Shown: positions 17,414 through 27,100 of the stretch, piece by piece
Position numbering within the stretch: position 1 is the stretch's first letter
Layout of the letters: each line of letters begins with the position of its first letter
From: a virus
Strand: one strand, 5' to 3'
Length of the DNA: 64,000 bases
Virus record (IMG/VR): IMGVR_UViG_3300048918_000089
Coordinates: 19,944 to 83,943 of that record
Translations under genes and position numbers: made by a program
Notes under the pieces: generated by a model
Seen by the model: only the letters and a program-made list of their open reading frames with translations
The model's database searches: none
Told to the model about the DNA's origin: nothing

Positions 17414-18696
17414 AGAAAATTCTTATTGCGATTCCGACAGCGAAGTATATTGAATCCGAGACGTTCAAGTCCATCTATGATCTTGACGTCCCTGAGGGGT
17501 ACGAAGTCTCCTTCCAATACTTCTACGGCTATCAGATCGACCAAGTGCGGAACTTGATCGCATCGTGGGCAGTGAAGTACGACTACCTGTTCTCAGTTGA
17601 TTCCGACATTGTGCTCCCGAAGGATTCACTGCGGAAGTTGCTCGCAGCGAACGTCGATGTGATTTCAGGTGTCTATGTCCAACGGATCCCGGGTGAACAG
17701 AACATCGAAATCTACGGCTTCCATCCGAGCGGGGCAACCCCTCGACTGAAGTACGAGCAGATTGCAGGGGGCATCCACAACGTTGCGGGTGTCGGCATGG
17801 GTTGCTGCCTCATCAAGTCTGATGTATTCCGCACGCTTCAGTACCCGTGGTTTGAGTATCACTCGGCCCTCGACCATGCGAACACCCTCTCTGAGGATGT
17901 TGACTTCTGCAACAAGGCTCGTGTCGCAGGCTTCAATATCTTTGTTGACGCCACGATCATCTGCGACCATATCGGCGCAACGACCTTTCGGCTTACACCC
18001 ATGATCCCAAAAGAAGATGAATCCGTAAAAGTCGCCAAGCGCCTAGAGGAACTATCGAACCAACCCCTGCTGCCGCAGAAGCACATTGATCACCTCTACA
18101 AGATGTACGCCGAGGGTGTGCAGCCGAAGGTCATCTATGATGTGGGCTCATGTGTGCTCCACTGGACGAACCCCGCGAAGAAGGTATGGCCCAAGGGCCG
18201 CTTCATCTGCTTTGAAGCGATGCGCGAAGTCATGCCTCTCTATGCAGCACAGGGTGTCGAGGGCTACTCGGCGGTACTCTCTGATGAGGATGGGAAGGAG
18301 ATTGCGTTCTTTGAGAACCTTGAACACCCAGGTGGAAACTCGTACTACCGCGAGAACAAGGCCCACAACCCCGAAGTCGACCAGTACTTCAACGACTCAC
18401 ATCGCAGGGCGCGAGTGACGAGGACACTTGATTCGCTCGCGGCGCAGCACGACCTCCCACTGCCCGATCTTATCAAGATGGATATTCAGGGAGCGGAACT
18501 CGACGCGCTCAAGGGTGCGAAGATGGTTCTCCAGCAGGCCAAGTGGCTGATCCTTGAACTCCAGCATGTGGAATATAACAAGGGAGCCCCGAACTGGCAA
18601 GAGGTAGTAACCTATCTTGACAGTCAGGGCTTCGACTTGGTTGAAAAGTTCGTTGAGACGAACGTGGACGGCGACTACTATTTCCGCAGACGTTAG
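17410..18696 (+). CDS. Fusion of GT-A glycosyltransferase-like domain and FkbM-type methyltransferase
   Basis: 428 residues, start overlapping the previous stop (ATGA). Residues 1 to about 215 look like a small GT-A transferase: MKKILIAIPTAKYIESETFK, the DxD-type FSVDSDIVLP, and SEDVDFCNKARVAG. Residues about 240-428 match FkbM-family methyltransferases: VIYDVGSCVLHWT (SAM-binding loop), FICFEAM, and LIKMDIQGAELDALKGA, the family's signature DxxGxE-like block. The pair of plus-strand genes probably builds and methylates a short glycan. A related stand-alone GT-A gene lies at 21409-22113. The 3' end overlaps the convergent gene's stop by four bases, so no terminator hairpin separates them. Confidence 0.87.
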   Translation: MKKILIAIPTAKYIESETFKSIYDLDVPEGYEVSFQYFYGYQIDQVRNLIASWAVKYDYLFSVDSDIVLPKDSLRKLLAANVDVISGVYVQRIPGEQNIEIYGFHPSGATPRLKYEQIAGGIHNVAGVGMGCCLIKSDVFRTLQYPWFEYHSALDHANTLSEDVDFCNKARVAGFNIFVDATIICDHIGATTFRLTPMIPKEDESVKVAKRLEELSNQPLLPQKHIDHLYKMYAEGVQPKVIYDVGSCVLHWTNPAKKVWPKGRFICFEAMREVMPLYAAQGVEGYSAVLSDEDGKEIAFFENLEHPGGNSYYRENKAHNPEVDQYFNDSHRRARVTRTLDSLAAQHDLPLPDLIKMDIQGAELDALKGAKMVLQQAKWLILELQHVEYNKGAPNWQEVVTYLDSQGFDLVEKFVETNVDGDYYFRRR

Positions 18697-19085
18697 CCGA
18701 ACGTACCCCCGTCGATGACACCTGGGTCGGCAGTCACAGTGATTGTGCGACCCACGAGTGTTGTTTGGACGCCGTTCTCGCCAACAATAGAAAGCATCTG
18801 TCCGGGACCCACTGAGCCCACACCAATGTCTGCCGCAATGTTAATCGTTGAATCGGGGACAACAGGTGCGGGCACTTCGATGGGCTGAACCTTCCAGCGC
18901 CCAGTGTCACCATCATAGACGAGCATGTCGCCGTCATTGACACCATTGCTTGAATCAACGTTGGAGAGGTCCTCAAGCGGAAACGGATCGAGCTTGATGG
19001 GCTGGTTGACCGTGCCTGCCGCAGCCAACGGTCTGTTGAGCGAGACGGTAACTTGTGGGGGCGTGTGTGCGATTGGATCAGCCAT
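18693..19085 (-). CDS. Small predicted virion protein
   Basis: A 130-residue protein in a minus-strand operon with another small structural-type gene. The middle reads NGDMLVYDGDTGRWKVQPIE-like (DGDMLVYDGDTGRWKV), a motif common in phage fibre and whisker proteins where short W-containing beta repeats occur, and the C-terminus ends VIDGGTFG. It starts one base from the upstream gene's stop (coupled TAATG-type overlap at 19085). Low-complexity proline-rich linkers suggest an extended adaptor. Exact role unknown. Confidence 0.75.
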   Translation of the reverse strand: MADPIAHTPPQVTVSLNRPLAAAGTVNQPIKLDPFPLEDLSNVDSSNGVNDGDMLVYDGDTGRWKVQPIEVPAPVVPDSTINIAADIGVGSVGPGQMLSIVGENGVQTTLVGRTITVTADPGVIDGGTFG

Positions 19086-19450
19086 TATGCGATAACCCGT
19101 GAGATTGTGGGATTCAGCGTAATGAGGCCCTCAAGGATCTTGTATTTTCCTACAGCCTGAAGGAGTGTGTCGTCTTCAAAGACGGTCACCATCACGTCAT
19201 AGAGATAACGACCCGATGCCATCGCGTCGGTTTCAGACGACTCAAGCGTGAGTTCAAGGACGCCATCTGCTGAGGGGCCGACTACCGCCTGTGAAAATGA
19301 GACGACGTTTTGTGCCGTGGGGTGGCGACGAATGAGCGCACGCACAAGACAGAGCGACAGGTCCAGTGGGGATCCGAGAGGATCCCTCACCGTGATTCGG
19401 AAGCTGAATGATGCGCCTTGGTCAACAACTAGATTTTGAATGGCTGCCAT
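19085..19450 (-). CDS. Predicted Ig-like virion protein
   Basis: A 121-residue protein beginning MAAIQNLVVDQGASFSFRIT, then RDPLGSPLDLSLCLVRALIR and ASGRYLYDVMVTV. This pattern (dataless N-terminus, 'fixed input' beta sandwich, GRYxYDV strand near the end) is a widespread small phage structural domain found near fibre genes in T4-like aquatic phages and resembling the N-terminal domains of baseplate adaptor proteins. I infer a fibre-attachment or head-decoration role. A late-type promoter lies just upstream of its ATG at 19450. Confidence 0.75.
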   Translation of the reverse strand: MAAIQNLVVDQGASFSFRITVRDPLGSPLDLSLCLVRALIRRHPTAQNVVSFSQAVVGPSADGVLELTLESSETDAMASGRYLYDVMVTVFEDDTLLQAVGKYKILEGLITLNPTISRVIA

Positions 19451-19474
19451 GGGATACTCTGTGAGGGTACAGAG

Positions 19475-19482
19475 TATTTATC
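19475..19482 (-). promoter_or_regulatory. Late promoter-like octamer GATAAATA
   Basis: The minus-strand GATAAATA ends about 25 bases before the ATG at 19450 and overlaps the stop region of the upstream gene (stop at 19478). It would drive the two small structural genes 19085-19450 and 18693-19085 at late times, independently of the upstream sugar-related genes. Confidence 0.6.
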
Positions 19483-20578
19483 GGATTGAGCAAAGCTCCA
19501 TAATCATTGGATGGACCTGCACGGGCATCGACGCCGTGGACAGGTCGTGTCTCTCAAAATTGGATTCGAGGTCCTTCCACTCAACCGTTACCTTACCTGG
19601 GTAATTGAGGATTCCGTGTGCCGAACCCTGCAATGCACCTGCGCGAACATTCTCCCAGTACTCGCCAATATTGCCGCGAACCCACGTGTCAAGACGCTGC
19701 GAAGCGATGGGGTCCTTGGTCATGATGATCCTACGAGTAAGCTTGAATGACTCGCGATACGCCGTCCTGAATGCCTCCCACGGAGACGTTGCAAAGCGAC
19801 CCTCTGAGACAGTCCAGGGAATGGAATGGAACGGCGACGCCATCGTGAAGTCGAGACCGAAATCGTCGGGGGTCGTGTGGACTGAGTGGGCTGAATAGAG
19901 TCCGATTCCCATGTGCCCGTACTCAAGCCCATTGGAGGCATTCTTCGACTGAAAGATCCAGTGATGATCGGGTTGAAGAATATCAGGGTAGAAATTGAAC
20001 ACGTCGGGATCGGTGACGTAGTTCTTCCCTGTCACGACCCAAAAGTGGGAGTCGTACTGTGCTCGCAGCGAACACGCGAGGAACATATTCTTTCGACCCT
20101 GTACGTTCTTCACCCACTTCGCTTCAGGATACAGGGACTTGAGACGAAGCCAATTCACCTCAGCGTTTTTCTCGCCGTTCGACACAAAGAATACGGGGAA
20201 GTGTCCGTACTTTGGGAACGTCAGTCCAGCCGTGAACACCGTCTTGGATCCCAAAGCCTCATCGTTGAGCACTGCCTGCTTGTGGAAGAGGCGTAGCGGT
20301 CCCCATTCAGAGACGTATCGGTCTGAATATTCTAGGGGTTGAAAGACGTACTGGCGGGTCTGTGAGATTGTCGGATGCTCAGGGACAAACTTTTCTAGTT
20401 CACCCTTGGACTTGATTTGATCGGCGTCGTTAAGGAGCCAGAACCAATTCGTCTTGGCGTATGCCGCAGCTTGACGTGCAGCATGTTTCCAGTGTGTCTC
20501 ATTCTCCGAGATGACGTAATCACCGAACCCCCGATGATTACGCCAACCCCACGACACTACATCAAACTTGCCGATCAT
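19478..20578 (-). CDS. Glycosyltransferase-like protein of the T4-like aquatic phage type
   Basis: 366 residues. I recognise a pattern common in T4-like cyanophages and relatives: FPVFFVSNGEKNAEVNWLRL, KWVKNVQGRKNM, FWVVTGKNYV and SNGLEYGHMGIGLY (compare phage proteins with FISYxE, GIKG, FWVVDGDA and LEYGYGGVKL). Such proteins are usually labelled hypothetical or glycosyltransferase family 2-like. In this copy the usual DGDA acidic motif reads TGKN, so the canonical DxD is absent. It might be a divergent or inactive enzyme. It sits in a run of sugar-related genes. Confidence 0.7.
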   Translation of the reverse strand: MIGKFDVVSWGWRNHRGFGDYVISENETHWKHAARQAAAYAKTNWFWLLNDADQIKSKGELEKFVPEHPTISQTRQYVFQPLEYSDRYVSEWGPLRLFHKQAVLNDEALGSKTVFTAGLTFPKYGHFPVFFVSNGEKNAEVNWLRLKSLYPEAKWVKNVQGRKNMFLACSLRAQYDSHFWVVTGKNYVTDPDVFNFYPDILQPDHHWIFQSKNASNGLEYGHMGIGLYSAHSVHTTPDDFGLDFTMASPFHSIPWTVSEGRFATSPWEAFRTAYRESFKLTRRIIMTKDPIASQRLDTWVRGNIGEYWENVRAGALQGSAHGILNYPGKVTVEWKDLESNFERHDLSTASMPVQVHPMIMELCSIR

Positions 20579-21422
20579 GGAACTTGAGGTCTGGGTAGTC
20601 GTTCAGGGTTCCCTTCTCGGAGACAAGCGTGAGCACGGGCCCAATAGGCATGAACATCTCACCACCATACTGACCTTCTGAATCGGGGAACAGATGGATC
20701 GTCGTCAACTCGGTGTCGTTGTCGGGGAACCAACCTGGCCATGCGCGCGAATCTGAGACCCATGCAAAATTCAATTTCTGATGTTGCATCGTTGCCAGTG
20801 CATGTCGTAGGTCGCGCACGTCGAAGCCGACCTCAAGAATCGCCGTACCCATCTTGATCTTCCCGGTGTCAACGAGCCACGTTCGATTGCCGATCTTGCT
20901 GACGCCCACACATCCAGGTGCCGCCGCGACAACTTCTGGTGATTCAGTCGTGAGCGAATCGGTGTAGAGCTTCAAGCCCTGATTCACTGCATACCGCAGA
21001 AGAGGACTCGGCAGCGTGTGCACCTTTGCAGCGACAGTGGGATTCACGTCGATCACATGAATGCCAGGCCAGTGCCATTCATCATAATCCTGAGCAGAGT
21101 TCTCCTTGAGCACCTCTGGGGCGCCCACGACACCTGCGATGATGCCGCCCGCAGAGAGAACAATCGGGCCGTCAATGTGATCCCACTTCACTCCATTCCA
21201 CTTATACAGCTTTCGCGTTGCACCGTGTTCGGCGACGATAGGATAGATCGTCTGCTGCGACGGCGCGTTTGCATCGTCTCCAAACATGATCCACCCAGTG
21301 CTCTTTGAAGATGTGTGAACCATTCGGTCAAACCAACCGAGATTGCGCACCCACCCCTTGCGTTCAATCGTGAAGTGTTCCCACAACTTTGAATGACAAA
21401 GCCACGTCTCACCTTTCAGCAT
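20562..21422 (-). CDS. Unknown protein in glycosylation cluster
   Basis: A 286-residue protein I do not recognise. It is rich in aromatic residues and has no obvious signal peptide or membrane segment. Visible segments include WVRNLGWFDRMVHTSSKSTG, RKLYKWNGVKWDHIDGP (a KWNGxxWxxIDG strand typical of phage fibre or structural beta repeats) and HWPGIHVIDVNPTVAAKVHT. It overlaps both neighbours by 14-17 bases and lies between two glycosyltransferase-like genes, which makes a shared pathway likely but not certain. Confidence 0.7.
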   Translation of the reverse strand: MLKGETWLCHSKLWEHFTIERKGWVRNLGWFDRMVHTSSKSTGWIMFGDDANAPSQQTIYPIVAEHGATRKLYKWNGVKWDHIDGPIVLSAGGIIAGVVGAPEVLKENSAQDYDEWHWPGIHVIDVNPTVAAKVHTLPSPLLRYAVNQGLKLYTDSLTTESPEVVAAAPGCVGVSKIGNRTWLVDTGKIKMGTAILEVGFDVRDLRHALATMQHQKLNFAWVSDSRAWPGWFPDNDTELTTIHLFPDSEGQYGGEMFMPIGPVLTLVSEKGTLNDYPDLKFHDRQV

Positions 21423-22113
21423 GTTGTTTCACCAGTTTGCGTTTGACGATTTGATCCTCGTTCGTACCGATCGACGGGCCGTAGGCCCAATGCCCAACAT
21501 GTCGAATCTGCCGCGAGAGATTCATGTCCACCATGATCTTGTGCCCTGCTTCGCGAAGCTTCTGTTGGAAGTAGAAATCTTCGCCCATCCAATCCTTCTG
21601 TTCTTCTTGCCACGTGAATGCGAACCACGGCTGCACAATATCTCCGAGGAGTTTCGTGTCCATGAGCACACAACCCATGCCAATGCCCTCGACTTCTTCC
21701 AACTCCTCTTGCGACTCAAGCGGGAGCCACGAATCCCAATCACCTAGTTTCTCATACGCAACCGTCGTGAGGGGCGCCGCCCGCTTCATGTAGTTTGCTG
21801 CGACAATGGATTCATTGTGCGCCATGAGGCGGATCGCCGTCGTTGACGGGAAGATCATATCAGAGTCGAGCCAGAGGATCCACTCTGCATTGATTTCTAG
21901 GGCGCGCTTCGCGAGGTTCTCTCGTTGGTTCAAGAGAATCGTGGACATGTCATAGAGGACATGGACGTCATGACCTACGAGCGTTGTGGTCTTGACGAGT
22001 TCAACGAGCGACGATGAGAACGTGGCGTAGACCTGTTCGCGGCACGGAACCAAGATCGCCAGCTTTGACGGACGACCTTTCCAGGCCGACAGATCATAGA
22101 TGGAGCGACTCAT
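21409..22113 (-). CDS. GT-A type glycosyltransferase
   Basis: 234 residues from the ATG at 22113, which overlaps the upstream stop as ATGA. The longer in-frame extension is antisense-like sequence inside the neighbouring gene and is rejected. Features: KLAILVPCREQVYATFSSSL, an ILWLDSDMIFPS segment with the nucleotide-sugar binding DxD, GIGMGCVLMDTKLLG, and GEDFYFQQKLREAGHKI. The organisation closely parallels the N-terminal domain of the fused protein at 17410 (DSDIVLP, GVGMGCCLIKSDVF, EDVDFCNKARVAG), so the two are paralogues. Confidence 0.85.
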   Translation of the reverse strand: MSRSIYDLSAWKGRPSKLAILVPCREQVYATFSSSLVELVKTTTLVGHDVHVLYDMSTILLNQRENLAKRALEINAEWILWLDSDMIFPSTTAIRLMAHNESIVAANYMKRAAPLTTVAYEKLGDWDSWLPLESQEELEEVEGIGMGCVLMDTKLLGDIVQPWFAFTWQEEQKDWMGEDFYFQQKLREAGHKIMVDMNLSRQIRHVGHWAYGPSIGTNEDQIVKRKLVKQHAER

Positions 22114-22562
22114 TGTCCGGGAATGCCCGAGCCCAACTTCTCTGCCTGCGCTGTCACGTCTGAGATGAGTGCAACGAGTTCCTGCACTCGCTTGACGACG
22201 AGGGAGTAGTCGGCAAGGGGGAACTGCGAGATAGTTTGGAATGTCGCGAGGGAATATTTCCCGTCGATGAGCATTTCGGAAGCGGCCACCCGTGCCCACT
22301 TCTCGATGGTCTTCAGACGATCAATGCGAAGATCACCTGAGAACCAGCGTGCAACCTCATCCGAGTTCTGCTCAGCCCAAATTGATTCGAGGATTTTGCT
22401 CATCCTCGAATCGGGGAAATGGTCACGCCAATATGCGAGCGTGTCAAGGAAGGTGTGCATTTCCTCCTTGTCGTAACCGATCTTGGCCCAGAGTACATGC
22501 CGAAGATGGTACTCTGACTGAGGATGGTTGCCCGCCAATTCACGAATCTCTTTCAGTTCCAT
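22110..22562 (-). CDS. Unknown helical protein upstream of glycosyltransferase
   Basis: About 150 residues starting MELKEIRELAGNHPQSEYHL at the ATG at 22562, which has a GAGG ribosome site. An upstream TTG is less likely. Mostly helical and charged, with AYWRDHFPDSRMSKILESIW and VVKRVQELVALISDV. No cysteines or signal peptide. It is coupled by an ATGA overlap to the downstream glycosyltransferase, so it may be an accessory of the same pathway. Family not recognised. Confidence 0.7.
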   Translation of the reverse strand: MELKEIRELAGNHPQSEYHLRHVLWAKIGYDKEEMHTFLDTLAYWRDHFPDSRMSKILESIWAEQNSDEVARWFSGDLRIDRLKTIEKWARVAASEMLIDGKYSLATFQTISQFPLADYSLVVKRVQELVALISDVTAQAEKLGSGIPGQ

Positions 22563-22626
22563 TTTCAATCCTCACGTTAAACTTCACATAACAATGTAAC
22601 TTACCTAACCGAAAGACGCAATCGTT

Positions 22627-22806
22627 TTAGTATGTGTTTGGAGTAGTTCGTCCGCCGAAAGTTCCCGAGAGAGGAACGGCACCGGTTGAGATGCCGATTG
22701 CGCCCGCCTCGTTGCCGCGCAGGGTAACCTGGCCCGCGCCGAGTCCGTATGCGTTTCGGACTCGGCCCATCGTGATAGCTGAACCAGATGCTGGGATTAG
22801 ACCCAT
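22627..22806 (-). CDS. Short virion-type protein (59 aa)
   Basis: A 59-codon gene on the minus strand, ATG at 22806 and TAA at 22627-22629, filling the gap between the S74 fibre gene and 22562. The protein begins MGLIPASGSAITMGRVRNAY, is glycine-, alanine- and threonine-rich and ends LSGTFGGRTTPNTY. This composition (PASGSAITMG...VRNAYGLG) is typical of tiny structural proteins next to fibre or gp10-like genes in T4-like aquatic phages. Its start lies 13 bases after the fibre stop, consistent with co-translation. The function is unknown. Confidence 0.75.
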   Translation of the reverse strand: MGLIPASGSAITMGRVRNAYGLGAGQVTLRGNEAGAIGISTGAVPLSGTFGGRTTPNTY

Positions 22807-22818
22807 TTGATGCTCCTA

Positions 22819-23961
22819 CTAGTAACGGGCCGTGACCAGCGAAACCTGACGCTGGAGCGAATCAACCTGACCGCGGAGTTCCTTGATCGACTCAATGAGC
22901 AGGGGAACGATCTTCTCGTACTTGACGGCCAGCGTACCATCTTCGCGCTGGGCGACGACTTCAGGAAGAATGGACTGCACTTCCTGCGCGATGATACCTA
23001 CGTCATGCTTGCGGACAAAGAAGCCGTCCTCACCACCGCGCGCATCAATGACTTCCTTCTTCCAATCAAACGTGACACCGCGAATCTGCTGGATCTTCTG
23101 CAAGGCGCCGAGAATCGGAACGACGTTCTCCTTGAGCGATGCATCCGACGAGTAGTACGCGGTCACTTCGTTCGTTGCGCGAATTTCACCACCGACACCC
23201 GATGCGGCCGTGCCGACACCGAATGACGCGAACTGAACAGCCGCGCCCGTGTGAATGTTCTGCGGCAACGAGAACGTTACTGAACCCGTGTTCGCAGAGA
23301 CAGAGACCTGATTGACAGTTCCCGCGACAGAGACGACCGTACCGTCAACGTACGCCTTTGTTGCCGCATGCGTGCCGACTGTCGGTGCACCTGCGAGCGT
23401 GAGCGCACCCGACATGGTGCCACCCGCAAGAGGCACATACAAGCCCGTTCGCGTGTCCACATACTGCTTCGTTGCAGCACCGAGACCGGTCGTCGGATCG
23501 GACGCAAGAATCAGCGTACCGATAAGCGTACCACCCGCGAGCGAGAGGCGCAGTGCAGCGACGGCGTCGGCATACTGCTTCGTTGCAGCCTGCATTGCCG
23601 ACGCAGGATCGCCTGCGAGCGTGAGTGCACCCGTGAGAGCGCCACCCGTCAGCAGAAGGTAGAGCGCAGCCTTCGTATCAACGTAGGTCTTCGTTGCAGC
23701 ACCGAGACCCGTTGTTGGATCGGCTGCAAGAATGAGCGGGCCTGTGAGCGTGCCGCCTGCCTTGGCAACGAATGTGTTGTCGGCATACTGCTTCGTTGCA
23801 GCGTGTAGACCCGCAACAGGATCACCATTAAGGGTTAGCGCACCCGACATGGTGCCGCCCGTCTTGTCCAACTTATCGTTGTACAAGTCGTTGAAGTTGC
23901 CGTCAACCTCAGCGTTCGTTAGCGGCGCACCCTTGACGAGTCGTAGGACCGGAGGAGCCAT
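22819..23961 (-). CDS. Tail fibre protein with repeats and C-terminal S74 chaperone
   Basis: 380 residues. Head: VLRLVKGAPLTNAEVDGNFN, a common attachment start of T4-like aquatic phage fibres. The shaft holds five to six copies of a 36-residue repeat of the type GGTLTGPLILAADPTTG plus LGAATKTYVDTK. The C-terminal 110 residues form an endosialidase-type intramolecular chaperone: YYSSDASLKENV with the catalytic Ser-Asp pair, FDWKKEV, VGIIAQEVQSILPEVV and a terminal coiled coil (IKELRGQVDSLQRQ). This domain resembles that of the large fibre at 12098, so the two fibres probably mature by the same self-cleavage. Confidence 0.9.
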   Translation of the reverse strand: MAPPVLRLVKGAPLTNAEVDGNFNDLYNDKLDKTGGTMSGALTLNGDPVAGLHAATKQYADNTFVAKAGGTLTGPLILAADPTTGLGAATKTYVDTKAALYLLLTGGALTGALTLAGDPASAMQAATKQYADAVAALRLSLAGGTLIGTLILASDPTTGLGAATKQYVDTRTGLYVPLAGGTMSGALTLAGAPTVGTHAATKAYVDGTVVSVAGTVNQVSVSANTGSVTFSLPQNIHTGAAVQFASFGVGTAASGVGGEIRATNEVTAYYSSDASLKENVVPILGALQKIQQIRGVTFDWKKEVIDARGGEDGFFVRKHDVGIIAQEVQSILPEVVAQREDGTLAVKYEKIVPLLIESIKELRGQVDSLQRQVSLVTARY

Positions 23962-23964
23962 GGT

Positions 23965-24180
23965 TTATCCTTTAGTGGTGACGGTGTTGATTAGTTGGAG
24001 CATCAGATCCCGCAGGGATCCGATTTCTTCGCTCACTCTATTTAGTTCCAGTTGCATCCTATCAATAACTGCTCTGTCCCCGCGCGACTGAATGTACGCC
24101 GCGCGAGATTTGACGTCCTTGTTCACGAGCCCCTTTGAATTGGGGTCGCGGACAAATGGGTGTTCTTTGATAGCGTTCAT
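23965..24180 (-). CDS. Small coiled-coil protein conserved in T4-like aquatic phages
   Basis: 71 residues. The N-terminal half reads KEHPFVRDPNSKGLVNKDVK and the C-terminal half is a coiled coil (DRMQLELNRVSEEIGSLRDL). Short proteins with a VRDPxSKxLxNxD start followed by a helix are frequent in T4-like phages of aquatic bacteria, next to large baseplate or fibre genes. Their role is unknown. It is tightly packed between the DUF4815 protein and the fibre gene. Confidence 0.8.
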   Translation of the reverse strand: MNAIKEHPFVRDPNSKGLVNKDVKSRAAYIQSRGDRAVIDRMQLELNRVSEEIGSLRDLMLQLINTVTTKG

Positions 24181-24187
24181 TGTGCCT

Positions 24188-27100
24188 CTATGCCATTAGC
24201 GAGATGGCACGCATGTCGCGCACCTTCGGTACCAATGACGTGTTGTTGGATAGTAGAACGATCTTGATAGCGAACGTCTTGTACCCCGAGTAGCTTGAAT
24301 ATGTATAGACGCCTGACGTGAGTACCGAAGAAGGCAACTCGTAGATGACTTCAGCTGGTGTCTCGGTTGACGACGACTGCGGATCAAGCAGAATCCACGG
24401 CCGTGCCAAGAACGATGTGGGGTCAGATGCGTGCAACAGCTTTGCGTAGACCTCAATCGTCGTACCCGCAGGCGTTGACTGTGTGAGATAGACGCGCAGA
24501 TCCTCCGCATCCATTCCTGCATCAAGCACAACCTTTCGTGAGATGTACCGCGAGAGTGCAGAACCACCCGCAGCGGCCGTCTCATTCGTGTCAACATCGT
24601 TGATGGAATTCGACACGAGGATGACACCCGCCTTCTTGAGGTCGATGACAGGCGACACATCAGAATTTGTTGACGACAGCACACCCGTGAGATTGAATGT
24701 TGACAGTGTGGTCGAAGCGGGATACACTGAGCACTCGGCATGCAGGTCTGTTGACTGTCCAACACGAACAGCCAGCGCAGTACCTGCAGAACCACCCGTC
24801 AGCGTCGGGGTGGCACTCCAATCAACGGCCGTACCCACGAAATTCAGCACACCCACATTCGGGGTCAGCGTATTGTACGGGCGCGTCACCAGTGCAACAA
24901 CTGTCGCCGTCTTGACCGAATCAGCCGATCCCGAGATGAGCGACGTTGCCGTGAGCGCCGACCCCGCAACGAATGGGACTGATGACGGCGACAACTTCTC
25001 AACCTGCAGAATGAGTGCTGTCTTGTACCGTGCAACATACTTGATACGTCCATTCTGATTTGTTGTCGTTGTTGCAATCACTTCGCCTGGGACAAAGTCA
25101 GCCGAGTTACCCGTCATCGTGACCGAGAGAAAGTCATATGGCGCGTTGTTCAGCACCGCCGTTCCCGATGATGCCGTATTAAACACCGCCTGATACAGCG
25201 TGAACTTGACGTCCTCAGCCTGAATCGGAGTCCATGATGAGTTGTTCGCCGAGACAAACAGAACACCCGTTGCAGGCTGTTCCGTAATGCGTGTCGTCGT
25301 ACCGAGCATGTTCTCGCCTAGCTCAGAGACCCACAGTTCATACTCGTCTGAGTTGCCAGCGGGCATGACGACGAAGCAGTACTCCGTATCATTCTTGAGG
25401 TACACTGGGGCTGGGAACACACATGGGGTTGCGTTCGTCGCCGTATCATCAGCATTGATTTCGCTGGGCAGCAGGGTCACAGATCCGAACGGCACCGTGC
25501 GTCCCGTTGGGACACCGTTTGAAACCTCACGAATCTCTACTGTGATCGGAGCCGTTACAGCCTTCTTGCGGAAGTAGAGGTCGATCTTCGACACAAACAT
25601 GCCCGCTGACTTGCCCGAGACGAGGAACGTCTGTGCGATAGGATCTTGATTCGTGAACTGCCCGAATGGACCCAGATCAACGGGGAACGTATTGTTGAAC
25701 ACAATATCAGCCACATCGCGAGTTTCCGTAACCGTCTGCTGTGAGACGACTGGTACGCGTGTTGCGACGATGGTGTTCTGCTCAACCGTGCTCAGTCCCG
25801 ATGCGGTGAACATCGTGATGCCCGATGAGTGAATAAAGCCCGGGCGATTCTGCGAGTCATCAACAACTGAGAATGTCTTGGTCCCTGTGCGGAACTTACC
25901 CGCTGGGATTCGAAACTCACCCACCAACTTACCCGTTGCATCGGCAATCATCGGCGCGCCGTACGCGGGTGCTGAGATTGTTGCGCCCGCCTGATCCTTC
26001 GTTGGACGGCAGAATGCTGTAACATCCTCACCGTCGAAGAAGGCGTACATGCGCGTGAGTGGCTTGAGCCGCGTTGCCGTAAAGCTAACGACGATTGAGC
26101 GCATGTACGGCAGCAGGGCCGTTGACAGCACGCGCGAGCCACTGTTCTGATATGTGGTCTGTGAGGAAACTGACGTCTGGATTCCCGTACGTGACTGATG
26201 CGAGGTCGATGTTGTAATGACACGATCCTGCGCAACAGGCACATCAGGAAGAAAGTCGATGTGTGTTGGGATCATGTCGATCAGTGGGCTGCTCGGTGTG
26301 AGCATTCCAAACGCACCAGGCAGCGATCCTGTGAGGATCGGTGACGCGACAGGGATTGGAGCAACAATCGGTGGCATATTCAGCGTCTCAATATCAACGC
26401 CTACCCAGATTGTCTCCCATGCACCCCATTCGGTGCTCCATGAATCCTGACGATTGTCCCAGTTATCAGTGCCGCCGTCAGTGTTTACATCTGGCGCGCG
26501 GGTCACGTCCGTCCAGATATCCTGGGGCGGATCAAGCACGATGTTGCCGACATAATCGAACAACAGTGCGCCGACGCAATTGCGGGGCTTCGATGCGAAC
26601 GGGTTGCGCGCATAGATGCCGTGCGTGTAGGGCAGCATGAGCAAGTCGCCCGAGAGTGAGACGATGGGCGTGCCGCTAACCGTTGATGCAATACCACCGA
26701 CTGTTACAGCCTGCAAGTCAGAGAATGATCCTACGATGTTCTCGACGTGAAGCTTGGTGCCGACACGATGACGAACAGTTCCTGATGCAGCAGGTCCCGA
26801 CGTTGAAACAATCGTGTCACCTTCGTTACCCACAAGGCCCGCGAGGGTGATGATTGCATCCGACGCCTTGCGAACCAATCCTGTTGAAGAATTGAGTGCG
26901 AGGTCGATGTGGTCAAGATTGAAGTACGGGCGAAGCTCTCCCAACTTAGGATCAATCGAGCAGAGGTATTCAGAATCGTAGACGTTACCAATCGTGTGAT
27001 CGTTGAACGAATCAACCAAGATGCCGTTCTTGAACCGATCAACCCCGGGTGCCGTCGGCGAGTCGATCAGGAGGTTCGAGGTCTCCTGTTCAAGCAAGGA

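Noticed and set aside
22113-22299. 62-residue N-terminal extension of the glycosyltransferase
   Set aside because: It lies inside the upstream gene in another frame, is Arg/Pro-rich like antisense-type translation, and the ATGA-coupled start at 22113 fits the family.
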